Shown: positions 8,212 through 18,462, counted from the first letter of the stretch. The stretch is DNA of 64,000 bases from Nodosilinea sp. E11 (GCF_032813545.1 NZ_CP136520.1:2164001-2228000), one strand, 5' to 3'. Notes: generated by a model from the sequence alone, not told the origin. Numbers and translations are program-made.

Positions 8212-8838
8212 CTACGGGCAGCGGATAGCGGTGATATCTTCGATCTGCCCGTTAGCGCTAGTTTCAGTGACCCAGCCAACGCTGCCGTCGAAAATTCTGA
8301 CCTGTAGCCAGGTGTGGCCATTGCCTGGGGTTTGCCGAGTCGGTGGGTTAGTTGAGGCGTAAACGGTGTCCCCCACGGTGTAGTTGGCGAGAATGCCCGC
8401 GTTGGTGGAGGGGGCAGTTCTCACCGAGAGGGGTAAGTTAGCTCTAAAGCAGGCCCTAGCGGTGGGCGGTGGGCTACCGCCACAGCCGGTCAAAAATCCA
8501 GCGCTGACCCACCCCACAGGCTGGGACGACGACAGCCCGTTAAAGTTGCTGGGCAGAAAAATTTGCGCCCGCCCCTGCACCACCACCCCAGTCAGGCTGA
8601 CCCGAGTGCCCGCCGGTAGGGTGCCCAGGCGATTGGTCACGGGCCCCAAGCTAGTATTGTCAAATACTTGGGCAGTTTGGTTTATCTGTCGGCACTGACG
8701 AATTAGGCCCTGGTTTTCTTCTAACCCTTGAACGACGACCCTAGACCCCTGGGCCAAGGCGCTCGGGGCTAACCCAACTCCTGCAACTAGCACAGTTGCT
8801 ATCCCTAGTCTTAGGCAGTGCGGTACGGTCAGCTTCAT
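8212..8838 (-). CDS. Secreted protein with two SH3-like regions
   Basis: About 208 residues from the ATG at 8838, which has GAAGGGAG just upstream; an upstream start at 8865 lacks this. A signal peptide (MKLTVPHCLRLGIATVLVAGVGLAPSALAQ, described in two parts: basic start, then hydrophobic core ending ALAQ) precedes one SH3-like module (QVFDNTSLGPVTNRLGTLPAGTRVSLTGVV...VGWVSAGFL) and a second (LPLSVRTAPSTNAGILANYTVGDTVYAS...WLQVRIFDGSVGWV). Expected in the periplasm, binding cell-wall material. It is the intact member of the local group of SH3 proteins. Confidence 0.7.
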   Translation of the reverse strand: MKLTVPHCLRLGIATVLVAGVGLAPSALAQGSRVVVQGLEENQGLIRQCRQINQTAQVFDNTSLGPVTNRLGTLPAGTRVSLTGVVVQGRAQIFLPSNFNGLSSSQPVGWVSAGFLTGCGGSPPPTARACFRANLPLSVRTAPSTNAGILANYTVGDTVYASTNPPTRQTPGNGHTWLQVRIFDGSVGWVTETSANGQIEDITAIRCP

Positions 8839-8865
8839 CGGTGCTCCCTTCACAAATAGCGACAT

Positions 8866-9182
8866 GAATGGCTAAACGGCCTAGTTAAGGTTGATTGGCG
8901 AACTATCGCCCATTTTCAAGCATCTTTAGCGGTGATAAGCCGCTATCCTACCACTGTCAACCCGATGAACCCCAAGAGGGAGAGCTGCTCTCGCAGCGGC
9001 GAGTATCGATCGGGAGGCCGCATAACCGGCGGTTTTTAAGTATATGACCCACCAGCGCCCCCGTAGAGACGAAACTCACTTGGGAGCAGACTGTAGATAA
9101 ACATGGCTACAGCGATCTAATGTCATCCATCTACCGATAGATTTTAGATGGGTATATCTTCTGTAGCTATTTAACACGAACA
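8866..9182. other. Intergenic region (divergent promoters)
   Basis: No gene seen. A small hairpin TAGCGG...CCGCTA lies near 8930-8948. The rest presumably carries divergent promoters for the SH3 gene and the AAA gene; none stands out. Confidence 0.35.
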
Positions 9183-10607
9183 ATGGCCGATTTTTCCTGC
9201 CTGCCGTTAGTTCAACGGGCTCTACAACGATCGCTAACTCAGCTAGAGCGGCTGGTTGTGCGAGGGGCTTGGCAAGGCCAACGCTACGGGCAGATGGCTC
9301 AAGCATCGGGCTATGGCGAAGAAGACCTCAAACAAGTGGGGGCTCAGTTGTGGGCAGAGCTCTCTGACAAGCTGGGCACAGCTGTCACTCAAAAAAATCT
9401 GCGGATGCTGTTAGGCCACACTGTCGCACCAGCATCGACCAAGGTTTTGCCGTTATTCACCGCCCGCCCGTCGGTAGCTTTGGTGCGGACTAACGCCAAC
9501 ACCGAGCCTGGTCGAGTCACGACTTGGCCACCCGGCAGGGTTGACTTTCCATCGGGGCCATTGCCGCTGACATCGCGGTTTTACATTAACCGCCCTCCTG
9601 TAGAAGAGGCGGCTCTGGCCGAAATTACCCACGCGGGCTGTCTGCTCTACATTAAAGCGCCCCGCCGGTATGGCAAAACGTCGCTACTGCAACGGGTGAT
9701 CGCCTACGGGGAAGCCCTGGGCTACCGCCCCTGCCAGATCGATTTGCAGGAGGCCGACGCCACTGTTTTCAACAACCTCGATGCCCTAGTACGCTGGTTT
9801 TGCCGCCGCATGGTGCGTACCCTGGGATCTGAGGTCGAGGTCAATGACCACTGGGATCTAACAATGGGCAGCAAGGTGAATGCGGGCCTCTGTTTGCAGA
9901 GCATTTTGGCCCAGAGCGATCGCCCCCTGCTGCTGACCATCAATGCCCTAGAGCAGGGGTTTGCTGACCCAGCGATCGCCCGCGACTTTCTCTCAATGCT
10001 GCAGCTGTGGTACGAGCGCTCCAAAGGCGACACCCTGTGGCAACGGCTGCGGCTGGTGCTGGTCTACAGCACCGATTACTATAGGGCGCTAAACCTGGAG
10101 ACAGCGCCCTTGACGGTAGGCCTTTCGCTACGACTGCCCTCGTTTACGCTGAATCAGTTTTTGGCCCTGGGGCGCTGCTACGAACTGCCAATCATCGATA
10201 GCGATCGCCACCGACCCGCCCTAGAAAACCTCTATCGGCTGATTGCCGGACACCCCTACCTAGCCAGTTTGAGCTTTTACGCCCTGGCCGAGGGGCAGCA
10301 GTTGCCCAACCTATCTGCCCTAGTCAACGGTATCTTTCGATCGCATCTGCAAGAGCTGTGGGTGCAGCTGCGGCAAAACCCAGCTGCCCTGGCGGCCTGG
10401 CGGCGAGTGATGGATGGCACAGGGGTACCCCTAAATGCGATCGACACCTTACAGCTAGACAACCTAGGACTCATTCGCACCGAAGCAGGCCTGACCTACC
10501 CTATCTGTGAGCTGTATCGGGGCTTTTTTGCCGCCCAGGTGAACCGGCCATCGGCGGAGGTCATCGCTGACTTTACCAGCGCGTTTTGTCCCCGGTGCAA
10601 GATTTAG
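9183..10607 (+). CDS. AAA-like domain protein with vMAP-type N-terminal domain
   Basis: 474 residues. Residues 1-85 (LVQRALQRSLTQLERLV...QGQRYGQMAQASGYGEEDLKQVGAQLWAELSDKLG) resemble the N-terminal helical/HTH domain called vWA-MoxR-associated protein N-terminal in cyanobacteria. From about 130 an AAA-like (AAA_35 type) domain starts with SRFYINRPPVEEAALAEI and a P-loop APRRYGKTS (159-167). The hydrophobic strand LLLTINALEQ occupies the Walker B position, but with N rather than D. Proteins of this type are assigned by comparative genomics to signalling or conflict (defence-like) networks in multicellular bacteria. Stand-alone here, next to a response regulator on the opposite strand and 2.7 kb from a NACHT gene. 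Partner and effector are unknown. Confidence 0.72.
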   Translation: MADFSCLPLVQRALQRSLTQLERLVVRGAWQGQRYGQMAQASGYGEEDLKQVGAQLWAELSDKLGTAVTQKNLRMLLGHTVAPASTKVLPLFTARPSVALVRTNANTEPGRVTTWPPGRVDFPSGPLPLTSRFYINRPPVEEAALAEITHAGCLLYIKAPRRYGKTSLLQRVIAYGEALGYRPCQIDLQEADATVFNNLDALVRWFCRRMVRTLGSEVEVNDHWDLTMGSKVNAGLCLQSILAQSDRPLLLTINALEQGFADPAIARDFLSMLQLWYERSKGDTLWQRLRLVLVYSTDYYRALNLETAPLTVGLSLRLPSFTLNQFLALGRCYELPIIDSDRHRPALENLYRLIAGHPYLASLSFYALAEGQQLPNLSALVNGIFRSHLQELWVQLRQNPAALAAWRRVMDGTGVPLNAIDTLQLDNLGLIRTEAGLTYPICELYRGFFAAQVNRPSAEVIADFTSAFCPRCKI

Positions 10608-10746
10608 AAACCGGTCTAGTATTAGTATTAACCAATGCCCTAGATTGCTCGTTGAGTATCACCGTAGTACACCCTACAGCACCGTTTACAGAAATCGGGG
10701 TTATGTCCGTTGGATTTGGTCTAGCTATACCTGCCCTCCAAACGCG

Positions 10747-12495
10747 CTATACAAAAGCTTGTAGAGCACAGTTCTTAACAAAGGCGACTATCCCCTCAGT
10801 CTGCATAGGCTTAGCAAATATAAAACCCTGTACAGTAGGGCATTTTTGAGATCTCAGATAGGCAAGTTCTTCTTCGGTTTCAGCCCCCTCGGCAATGACG
10901 CCTAAATTGAGCTTAAGGGCCATATCAATCAGTGAAGAAACAATTCTTTGATTGATAAGATGATGATGAATATCCTGAATAAATAGCCGATCAATTTTGA
11001 TGGTGTTGCAGGGCAAAGTGCTTAAGTAGCCTAACCCAGAGTAGCCTGACCCAAAATCATCAATAGCTATTTTAACCCCCATTTTTTTGATATTTCGCAA
11101 AATATCAATGGCAATTTCTTTGTGCTCAATAATTGCGGTTTCAGTAATCTCTAAATGCAAAAGCTGAGGCTGAAGCCCAGTTTGATTTAAGATAAAAGCA
11201 ACCGTATCAACCAACTTTCTATGGCCCAATTGTAGCGACGAGAGGTTAACAGATACACTGATAGGCTTGGCCATAACTTTCTGCCAATCTTTAGCCTGCT
11301 TACAGGCAGTCCAGATCATCCAGTTAGTGATTTCATCAATAACTCCTATTTCTTCGGCAACCGGAATAAATTTCGTCGGTGATAGATCACCTAATTGAGC
11401 ACTGTGCCATCGCATCAGCGCCTCTACACCAATAACTTGACCCGTCTCCAGATCAACCTGGGGTTGATAATAGGCCTGCAACTCGCCATGCCTAATAGCA
11501 TAGTGCAGGGCATTGGCAATATTGAGTTTTTCAGCAGCATTGAGCGTTAGCTCTCGCCGGTAAAAGCCGAGACTTTGACTGCCATTTTGCAGCTGATAGT
11601 TCAGAGTATTTATAGCGTCTTGAGCCAAATTATCAGGGGACGAGGCATCGAACTCATGTCCATCAATTACTTGGGTCGAAGCAATGCCAACACTGGCTGT
11701 AATATTGATCGTCTGACTGATCAGTTTGTAGGGTTTCTTCAGGACATCTGTTATGTAGCGTGCCACTTTGGTTAAAGCCGCAATCGAGTTATCGGTTGAC
11801 TTGAATAACAGAGCAAACCGGTTGTGCTCTAGGCGAAAGAGTTCTACCGAAGCTGAGATTGAGGAGTGATTAAAGTTGATTGCGATCGACTGCAAGCGCT
11901 CAGCCACCAGTTTGAAGACATCGTCATTTTCAGCTAGGGTTAGGGCACTGCTTAAAAGGCTGAACTGGTCTACCGCAACCACCATCAGGGTCAGGGTCTC
12001 GTCCTGGATCTGGGTACGATCGGCTAACAGTGCCAGTCTAGAGTTAAGCGAGAGCCGATTGGGCAATTGCGTAGCGGGGTCGAGTTGGGCCAGCTTATTC
12101 TTTTCGGCATAGACTCGGGCAAAAACATCTTGCTTGTGCAACTGAGTGCGCACAGCCTGAACTAGCTCAGCGGGAGAAAAAGGTTTGGTTAGATAGTCAC
12201 TGGCACCGAGGTTCATGCCCTGCCGAAAGTCAACTTGGGTAGATTTAGCCGTCAGAAAGATGAAGGGTACGCTGGCTAAACTCTGATTCCTACTCAAGTT
12301 TTTTAACACCTCGTAGCCATCCAAATTAGGCATCATCACGTCGCAGATAATGAGATCGGGCTGCTGCTGCTGAGCCAGTTCTAGTCCTTGCAGACCATGG
12401 GCAGCAGCAATCGTTTCAAATCCTTCTAACTCAAGGATTTCGTTAATGTTTTCCCGAGCAGAATCATTATCTTCAATGATTAAGATTTTTGACAT
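10747..12495 (-). CDS. Response regulator with degenerate GGDEF and intact EAL (c-di-GMP phosphodiesterase)
   Basis: 582 residues. The N-terminal receiver (1-120) has acidic pair ED, phosphoacceptor D52 (IICDVMMPNLDG) and KPF lysine. The central GGDEF-type domain has lost its signature: RLEHNRF stands where RLGGDEF is expected, so cyclase activity is unlikely. The EAL domain keeps EALMRW, the N of SVNLS, LEITET, DDFGSGYSGL, KID, AEGAET and QGF, so it should hydrolyse c-di-GMP when activated by phosphorylation. The degenerate GGDEF may serve as a regulatory nucleotide-binding site, as known for other GGDEF-EAL proteins. Monocistronic, with a long upstream region. Cognate kinase unknown; the hybrid kinase at 15.5 kb is a nearby candidate. 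Confidence 0.88.
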   Translation of the reverse strand: MSKILIIEDNDSARENINEILELEGFETIAAAHGLQGLELAQQQQPDLIICDVMMPNLDGYEVLKNLSRNQSLASVPFIFLTAKSTQVDFRQGMNLGASDYLTKPFSPAELVQAVRTQLHKQDVFARVYAEKNKLAQLDPATQLPNRLSLNSRLALLADRTQIQDETLTLMVVAVDQFSLLSSALTLAENDDVFKLVAERLQSIAINFNHSSISASVELFRLEHNRFALLFKSTDNSIAALTKVARYITDVLKKPYKLISQTINITASVGIASTQVIDGHEFDASSPDNLAQDAINTLNYQLQNGSQSLGFYRRELTLNAAEKLNIANALHYAIRHGELQAYYQPQVDLETGQVIGVEALMRWHSAQLGDLSPTKFIPVAEEIGVIDEITNWMIWTACKQAKDWQKVMAKPISVSVNLSSLQLGHRKLVDTVAFILNQTGLQPQLLHLEITETAIIEHKEIAIDILRNIKKMGVKIAIDDFGSGYSGLGYLSTLPCNTIKIDRLFIQDIHHHLINQRIVSSLIDMALKLNLGVIAEGAETEEELAYLRSQKCPTVQGFIFAKPMQTEGIVAFVKNCALQAFV

Positions 12496-13283
12496 GTTAA
12501 TTGCCTAAGAAGAGCAGCTGGGGGCAGGCTGAAGTTGGCAAAAAGCTCGGCATTGGGCTAAGCAACTAGCCTTGCTTTTATATACTGAATTATCGCTTAA
12601 GACTCAGGAAACACAGATCAGTAAATACGGCTAAATTAGAACTCCGTATCTCTGCCAGACTCCCGAGTCATCTAACATCTAGCTTGTCTGTATTTCTACT
12701 AAGGTTTTTCGAAGGCCGGCGATCGGAGGTGGCATTGATACTAGCTCCGACGGTAGACCAAGCGTTGCTGTGTCAGGGTTTAAAGCCCTAACCCCGCAAA
12801 GACTCCCGTGTCCGTAAATTTACACAACTACGACGCAACCGCTGCCGAAGATTCTCTAAGCCAAATCGGCAGAGCACCCTTGGCTTCTTAGGGCCAAGCC
12901 ACACAGCGGCCAGGGTCTTCAGGCTTTTCATAGAGTCTAAGGCAGCCCTATCCAGCTGCTAACCTGCCAAGTCGTGTCTTCAGTCCGCTTTAGCAGACTT
13001 TTGCTATGAGTGAGAGAAGTCACTACCTGCGGATTGTGGTTGCTGGCCAAATGCAACCGTAGAAAAGTCAAGAGTTATTAAACCAAGGGCACAGATATCA
13101 GGTGTTTACACCTAAGAAACTAGGCCAAAATAGCTATCTAGCCAATTAGTACTCTTCTTTTGTCCGTAAGACTACGTAAATTTAACGTCTCCTGGCTTTT
13201 TTTCCGGTTTTTAAGAGTTACACCTGGAAAACTTTCTTAGATGGAAATCAGCTTGAGACAGCTGAAAATATCAGGGAAAGACC
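12496..13283. other. Long intergenic region between divergent signalling genes
   Basis: 788 bp, AT-richer than its surroundings, with no ORF worth calling on either strand and no tandem or palindromic repeat noticed. It separates the minus-strand phosphodiesterase from the plus-strand NACHT operon, so it must contain both promoters. A small RNA is possible but I see no terminator-like hairpin that would support one. Confidence 0.4.
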
Positions 13284-15542
13284 ATGGCAAAACGATCGCT
13301 TCAAGCTTCGCAAGATGGCATTACTAGAGCTAAGCGAGCCTTTGACAGACGAGGATGGACGCAGGAGTATCTAGCGGCTGAGGTGGGTCTGCAAACCCGG
13401 CAGTCGGTGTGGAAGTTTTTTTCGGGGCGTCCGGTTGAGCGGCATATTTTTATCGATCTCTGTTTTACCCTTGACCTAGATTGGGAAACGATTGTCGATC
13501 GCACAGCGTTTGCCCCCGATGGCGATGACTTGGTTGCCGATGCCCCCGCCGCCGTAGATGGTCAGGAGGGTGGCCACGACCTCTCAGCAGCGCGATCGCA
13601 CCTGATCGCCCTGGCCAATGCCCAGTGTCAACTGCTCGAACTGCCCCTCGACTTGCACCAGCCCCTCACCCTGGCCCAACTCTATACCGACGCCTATGTG
13701 CGCCCCTACCAACGGCTAGGCCGCCCGGAAAACACCCCTAAAGCTTTGGCGACAGCGGCAGTGCAGCCTCATTCTCGGGTACTCATTCTGGGGCAACCGG
13801 GGGCCGGTAAAACCACCCTGCTACAACATTTAGCCCTAGAGATCGGGGCGAACCGGCTGCCGGGCCAGGGGCAGACCTACCTGCCGGTCTTTCTGCGACT
13901 GCGACAACTGGCCCTGGTGTCTACCGCCGAGCTAAACGTGCAGGCCTACCTCAACCAGCGCTGGCTGGCCGCCGGGCTTTGCCAACCTCACATTGATCAG
14001 CTCTGGCAGCAAGGGCAACTCTGGCTCCTTCTAGATGGATGGGATGAGTTGCCGGCTGAACACCACCGAATTGTGACCCAACAGCTTCAGGCGCTGCTCG
14101 ACACCTATCCTGGCCTGCGCGTCTTGATGTCAGGGCGCAGCGGCGGCCCCATGCCTCAGCTCAACGGGCTGATCACCCTGGAGCTGGCAGAGTTTGCCCC
14201 CCAGCAGATCAAAACCTTTGTGCATAAATGGTTCGCTGCCAATGCCCCCAACCAGGGCAAAACCTTTGCCCAACAGTGCTTGCAAGCGCTGAATCACCCC
14301 GAAAATGACCGTCTGCGGGAGATGGCGCTAACCCCAATTCTGCTGCACTTAATGTGTCTGGTATTCCAGAACTCCGGGCAGTTTCCTGGCCAGCGCAGCA
14401 AGCTGTATCAGCAGGCGCTCGATCTACTGTTGGGTCAGTGGGACCAGCAGCGAGGCATTCACCGCCACCAACCCCTGCAACAGCTTTCCAGTACCGACCT
14501 CAGTGGCCTGTTGGGTGAGATCGCCGCCCACAGCTTTGAGCAGGGTCGGGTGATGCTCGAAACCGCCGAATTGCTAGGTCTGATTGCCAAAAGCCTGGTG
14601 CGACGCGGTGCCCAAGCCGATGGGCTAGAACGTCTCTGGGCCGATAGCCGGGCGGTTCTGCAAGTGTTGATCGAGCACTACGGCATGCTGAGCGAGCGAG
14701 AATTGGGCAGCTATGCCTTTGCCCATCTGAGCTTTCAGGAATATCTGGCCGCCCGCTACTGGGCGCTGGCGGCCCTAAACAAACCCCAGCCCGAGGACTG
14801 GGCCGAGTTGGCCAGCCACCTGCCAGACCCTCGCTGGCAGGAAGTGATTGTGCTGACGGTGGAAATGGTGCCCCAGGCAGAGGCCCTCTGGCAAGCCCTT
14901 TGGCAAGAGAGCCAGCGCTATATAGCGGTCCAGCCCCAGCTATTGCCCCTGCTAGACTGGGCTCAACGCCAGGCAGAAAGGACAGGGGTAGACTATAGCC
15001 CGGCGGCGCTGCGTGGGTTTTATCTGGGCCTGGGGCTAGAACAGGGGCTCGACCTGGCAACCGCTTTAGATGCCCGTTTGGCGGTTGACTTACCCCCCAG
15101 CCTAGCTCTAGATCAGGCCCTCATTCACCTGCTACACCACAGTCGGCAGTGGCTCCAGAGCCCAACGCTGCAAGGCGGTTTTGATCTCCTGTTTGGGCTA
15201 GATCTGACCCAGCGCTTTGCCCTGACCGATGAGTTTACCGCTGCCCTAGAACGGTTGCAGTCGCAATTGCTAGATGCCCTGGAAGACGACTGTAATGTGT
15301 CAACCTGGTGTGAGCACTACGGCCTGGGCTGGTTTGAGGCGCTTCAGCAGGCGATCGCAGGCGATCGCCTATGGCCTATCGAGGGGCTAAAGCTAGCCCC
15401 CAGCCCTTCACTGCAACATTATTACCGCATGCAGCGGCTGCTGGTCGATTGTCTACGTCACAACCGCACCTTCGCCGCTGCCACGGTACAGAGGTTTGAA
15501 CAATGCCTGTTCGTCCGGGAGGTGCACTATGAACATGCCTAG
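13284..15542 (+). CDS. NACHT-family STAND NTPase with N-terminal HTH
   Basis: 752 residues. The N-terminus (about 5-70: AKRAFDRRGWTQEYLAAEVGLQTRQSVWKFFSGRPVERHIF) is the XRE-like HTH module common on cyanobacterial NACHT proteins. The NACHT core has Walker A ILGQPGAGKTTLLQ (about 167-180) and Walker B LWLLLDGWDELPAE (about 244-257). Winged/helical regions follow (HYGMLSERELGSYAFAHLSFQEYLAARYW). The C-terminal ~200 residues are all-helical, with no LRR, TPR or WD repeats. Bacterial NACHT proteins include anti-phage effectors and signalling switches; which role applies here is unknown. AGGGAAAG precedes the ATG. Its 3' end overlaps the start of a hybrid histidine kinase by 14 bp, implying coupled translation. 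Confidence 0.85.
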   Translation: MAKRSLQASQDGITRAKRAFDRRGWTQEYLAAEVGLQTRQSVWKFFSGRPVERHIFIDLCFTLDLDWETIVDRTAFAPDGDDLVADAPAAVDGQEGGHDLSAARSHLIALANAQCQLLELPLDLHQPLTLAQLYTDAYVRPYQRLGRPENTPKALATAAVQPHSRVLILGQPGAGKTTLLQHLALEIGANRLPGQGQTYLPVFLRLRQLALVSTAELNVQAYLNQRWLAAGLCQPHIDQLWQQGQLWLLLDGWDELPAEHHRIVTQQLQALLDTYPGLRVLMSGRSGGPMPQLNGLITLELAEFAPQQIKTFVHKWFAANAPNQGKTFAQQCLQALNHPENDRLREMALTPILLHLMCLVFQNSGQFPGQRSKLYQQALDLLLGQWDQQRGIHRHQPLQQLSSTDLSGLLGEIAAHSFEQGRVMLETAELLGLIAKSLVRRGAQADGLERLWADSRAVLQVLIEHYGMLSERELGSYAFAHLSFQEYLAARYWALAALNKPQPEDWAELASHLPDPRWQEVIVLTVEMVPQAEALWQALWQESQRYIAVQPQLLPLLDWAQRQAERTGVDYSPAALRGFYLGLGLEQGLDLATALDARLAVDLPPSLALDQALIHLLHHSRQWLQSPTLQGGFDLLFGLDLTQRFALTDEFTAALERLQSQLLDALEDDCNVSTWCEHYGLGWFEALQQAIAGDRLWPIEGLKLAPSPSLQHYYRMQRLLVDCLRHNRTFAAATVQRFEQCLFVREVHYEHA

Positions 15543-18462
15543 CCTGTTTGGAAAATCCAATTTTTTGGACCTGGTATCCACTGCGGCCCTGCGGCTGTAT
15601 CAAGCCGACAGCCTGGATGACATCTTGCAAAATACGGTTGACGACGTGCAACGGTTGCTAGAAATCGATCGGGTGGTGATTTACCGACTCAACTCGAAGC
15701 AGCAGGCCCAGCCCGTTGCGATCGCCGAAAATAGGGCCTTACCATCCCTGTCAAACCAATTGATTGATCTTTCCCAATGGCTCAGGGAGGCCCCGTTAAA
15801 GCAGCCCCGAGTGATCCATAATGTTGCCACCGCCGACCTTTCGGCCTGCGAGCGCAGCCTGCTCGGGACGATGGGCATTGAGGCCAGCATTTTAGTTCCC
15901 ATTTACCAAAGTTTTGATTGGCAACAGGTTTCCTCCTGGCACGGCAATACCCAACATCTGGAGGTGTGGGGGTTTTTGGTCGCTCAGCAGAGTTGCCCGC
16001 GCCGCTGGAGCCCGCTAGAAGTGTCGTTTTTGCGTCAGCTTTCCCAGCATCTGTTTCACTCCATTCATCAGATGCAGCTGCGTCAATTTTCAGACCGGCT
16101 GATCGAAAGCGCTGTAGACGGCATCATTGTCTTAGATACCAACTACCGCTACCAGGTCTGGAATGGACCGATGGAGAAACTTTCGGGGTTGTCAAGACAA
16201 GCGGTGATTGGGCAGGTGGCCTGGGAGGTGTTTCCCTTCCTCAAAGACACCGGCGAAGACAAACTCATGACCATGGCCATGGCGGGCCATTCAATTGTCG
16301 CCCAAAATCGCGCCTTTACCGTGCCCAAAACCGGCCAGAAAGGGTATTTTGAAGCCCGCTACAGCCCCATCACCGACCCCTCGGGCAAAGTGCTGGGCTG
16401 TCTGGGGCTGGTGCGCGACATTACCGAGCAAAAGCAGGCAGACTTTCAGCTCCGGGCGGTAACATCACGGCTGACTACGCTGATTCAAAACCTGAAGGCT
16501 GGGGTTTTAGTCGAGGACGAGAACCGTCGCATTTTGCTGGCTAATGAGACCTTTTGCGAAATTTTTCAGCTGCCGATGTCAGCCGAATCGTTGAAGGGGC
16601 CAGATTGCGACAACCTGCTCAGACAGGCAGTGGCCCTTTTCCGCGATCCATCGGCGGTGATCGCCGACATCACCACGACGTTGCAAAATCGCCAGCCCAC
16701 CATTGGGCAGGAAGTAGAACTGGTGGACGGGCGAGTTTTGGAGCGCGACTATATTCCTATTTTTATCGATAACGACTACCAGGGGCACCTTTGGCAGTAC
16801 CGTGACATTACCCAACGCAAGCAGATTCAGCAGCAACTCGAAGCCGCCATTCAAAAGGCAGAAGCAGCTAATGAGGCGAAATCAAATTTTTTGGCCACGA
16901 TGAGTCACGAAATTCGTACCCCTCTCAACGCCATCCTGGGCTTCACCGATCTGCTGCGGACCACTCAGCTCAACGATGAGCAGCAAGACTTTGTCGATAC
17001 GATCCACAACAGCGGATCGATGCTGCTGTCGCTAATTAACGATATTCTCGACTTTTCTAAAATTGAGGCCAACAAGCTAGAGCTAGAGCGGCGGGTGTTT
17101 GATCTGCATGGCTGTGTGCAGGAGATCGCCAACCTGATGAAGCCCCTGGCGGCAGAGAAGGGGTTAGTGGTGCGATCGCATATTCATCCCGATGTGCCTC
17201 AACAGGTGGTTGGCGATGTAACTCGGCTGCGGCAGGTGCTCTTAAATCTGGTCAGCAACGGCGTCAAATTTACCCAAAAAGGCAGTGTCACCATTGAAGT
17301 GCACCGGCAACCACCGGTTACGCCGCTAGATAACCGGGTTCACCTTCATTTTGCCGTCATAGATACAGGAATTGGCATTCCCCCTGAGAACTGTGACAGC
17401 TTGTTTGACGCCTTTAGCCAGTTAGATGCCTCGGTAGCCAGGCGCTACGGTGGCACGGGGTTGGGACTGGCAATCTGCAAAAAACTGGTGACCGCCATGG
17501 GAGGCACCATTGGGTTTACAACCCAGTCGGGAGCGGGCACAACGTTCTATTTCACCCTTGAGTCTCACCTGCTGCCCGCCACGTTATCCCATCACGAGGC
17601 AAACCCCGATCACGGTAGCCAGCCGCCAGCCATCCTGGCCACTCATCTGCCGCTCAACATTTTGGTAGTCGATGATCTGCTGGTGAATCAAAAGGTGGCT
17701 ACCAAAATGCTGCAATGTCTGGGTTATGCGCCCGACTGCGCGGTTGACGGCATTACCGCTATCGACCTGATTCAGCAAAACCCCTACGACCTGGTGCTAA
17801 TGGATGTGGAAATGCCAGGTATGGATGGCTACGAAACCACCGAACTGATCCGCAAATTGCCCTCGGCAACCGCAGAACGCCCCTGGATTGTCGCCATGAC
17901 GGCCCATGCCAACCAGGAACATCGCCGACTCTCGCTGCAAAGTGGCATGAATGATTTTCTGGGCAAACCTGTTTTACTAGCCGCCCTCAAAGATTGTTTG
18001 GTGCGCTACGGTCGCACCTACTATCCCGATCGCATCGGCCAGCGGTCGGCACCTCCAAAACTCGACGGTTCTACCCCACAGCTGGGAGCATCCCCGACTC
18101 CGCCCATCCTTGACCTGACGATGATCACTAGCATTGTCGAGATGGCTGGAGCCGACGCCAACATGCTGCTGGCTGAGTTGATCGACAACTTTCAAGAAGA
18201 CGCCACCCACTGCTTGCAGCAGCTACGCCAGGCGATCGCCCAACAAAACCCTGACCAAATTCGGCACCAGGCCCATGCGCTGCGATCCATGAGTTTAAAT
18301 TTGGGTGCGCTGGCCTTGGGTAGTCTCTGTCAAGACTTGGAACTCTATCATCATCACCTATCGCCGGCAGAGCATCAGACGGCTCTAGCTAACATAGAGC
18401 ACACCTGTACTGCGGTAATGGTGGCGCTGCGATCGGCTGTTGCTCCCTACTCCCATGCTTGA
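15529..18462 (+). CDS. Hybrid sensor histidine kinase (GAF-PAS-PAS-HisKA-HATPase-REC-HPt)
   Basis: 977 residues from the ATG at 15529, preceded by GGGAGG at an 8-base spacing; an upstream ATG at 15496 would overlap the NACHT gene more. Domains in order: GAF (about 10-190, LEIDRVVIYRL), PAS (about 195-310), PAS (about 315-435), HisKA with FLATMSHEIRTPLNAILGF (phosphoacceptor His near 459), HATPase (NLVSNGVKFT, DTGIGIP, GGTGLGLAI), receiver (ILVVDDLLVNQ; Asp near 758 in LMDVEMPGMDGY) and HPt (His near 915 in HQAHALRSM). A full phosphorelay on one chain, soluble with no membrane segment. The downstream receiver-only protein overlaps it and is the likely phosphate acceptor. Confidence 0.9.
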   Translation: MNMPSLFGKSNFLDLVSTAALRLYQADSLDDILQNTVDDVQRLLEIDRVVIYRLNSKQQAQPVAIAENRALPSLSNQLIDLSQWLREAPLKQPRVIHNVATADLSACERSLLGTMGIEASILVPIYQSFDWQQVSSWHGNTQHLEVWGFLVAQQSCPRRWSPLEVSFLRQLSQHLFHSIHQMQLRQFSDRLIESAVDGIIVLDTNYRYQVWNGPMEKLSGLSRQAVIGQVAWEVFPFLKDTGEDKLMTMAMAGHSIVAQNRAFTVPKTGQKGYFEARYSPITDPSGKVLGCLGLVRDITEQKQADFQLRAVTSRLTTLIQNLKAGVLVEDENRRILLANETFCEIFQLPMSAESLKGPDCDNLLRQAVALFRDPSAVIADITTTLQNRQPTIGQEVELVDGRVLERDYIPIFIDNDYQGHLWQYRDITQRKQIQQQLEAAIQKAEAANEAKSNFLATMSHEIRTPLNAILGFTDLLRTTQLNDEQQDFVDTIHNSGSMLLSLINDILDFSKIEANKLELERRVFDLHGCVQEIANLMKPLAAEKGLVVRSHIHPDVPQQVVGDVTRLRQVLLNLVSNGVKFTQKGSVTIEVHRQPPVTPLDNRVHLHFAVIDTGIGIPPENCDSLFDAFSQLDASVARRYGGTGLGLAICKKLVTAMGGTIGFTTQSGAGTTFYFTLESHLLPATLSHHEANPDHGSQPPAILATHLPLNILVVDDLLVNQKVATKMLQCLGYAPDCAVDGITAIDLIQQNPYDLVLMDVEMPGMDGYETTELIRKLPSATAERPWIVAMTAHANQEHRRLSLQSGMNDFLGKPVLLAALKDCLVRYGRTYYPDRIGQRSAPPKLDGSTPQLGASPTPPILDLTMITSIVEMAGADANMLLAELIDNFQEDATHCLQQLRQAIAQQNPDQIRHQAHALRSMSLNLGALALGSLCQDLELYHHHLSPAEHQTALANIEHTCTAVMVALRSAVAPYSHA

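Noticed and set aside
9017-9042. Intrinsic terminator (CCGC...GCGG followed by T-run)
   Set aside because: The stem is only about four base pairs and lies between divergent genes, where no terminator is needed.
12496-13283. Riboswitch or small RNA in the long AT-rich gap
   Set aside because: I could not find a stable conserved-looking fold or a terminator hairpin. The region is reported as empty rather than assigned.
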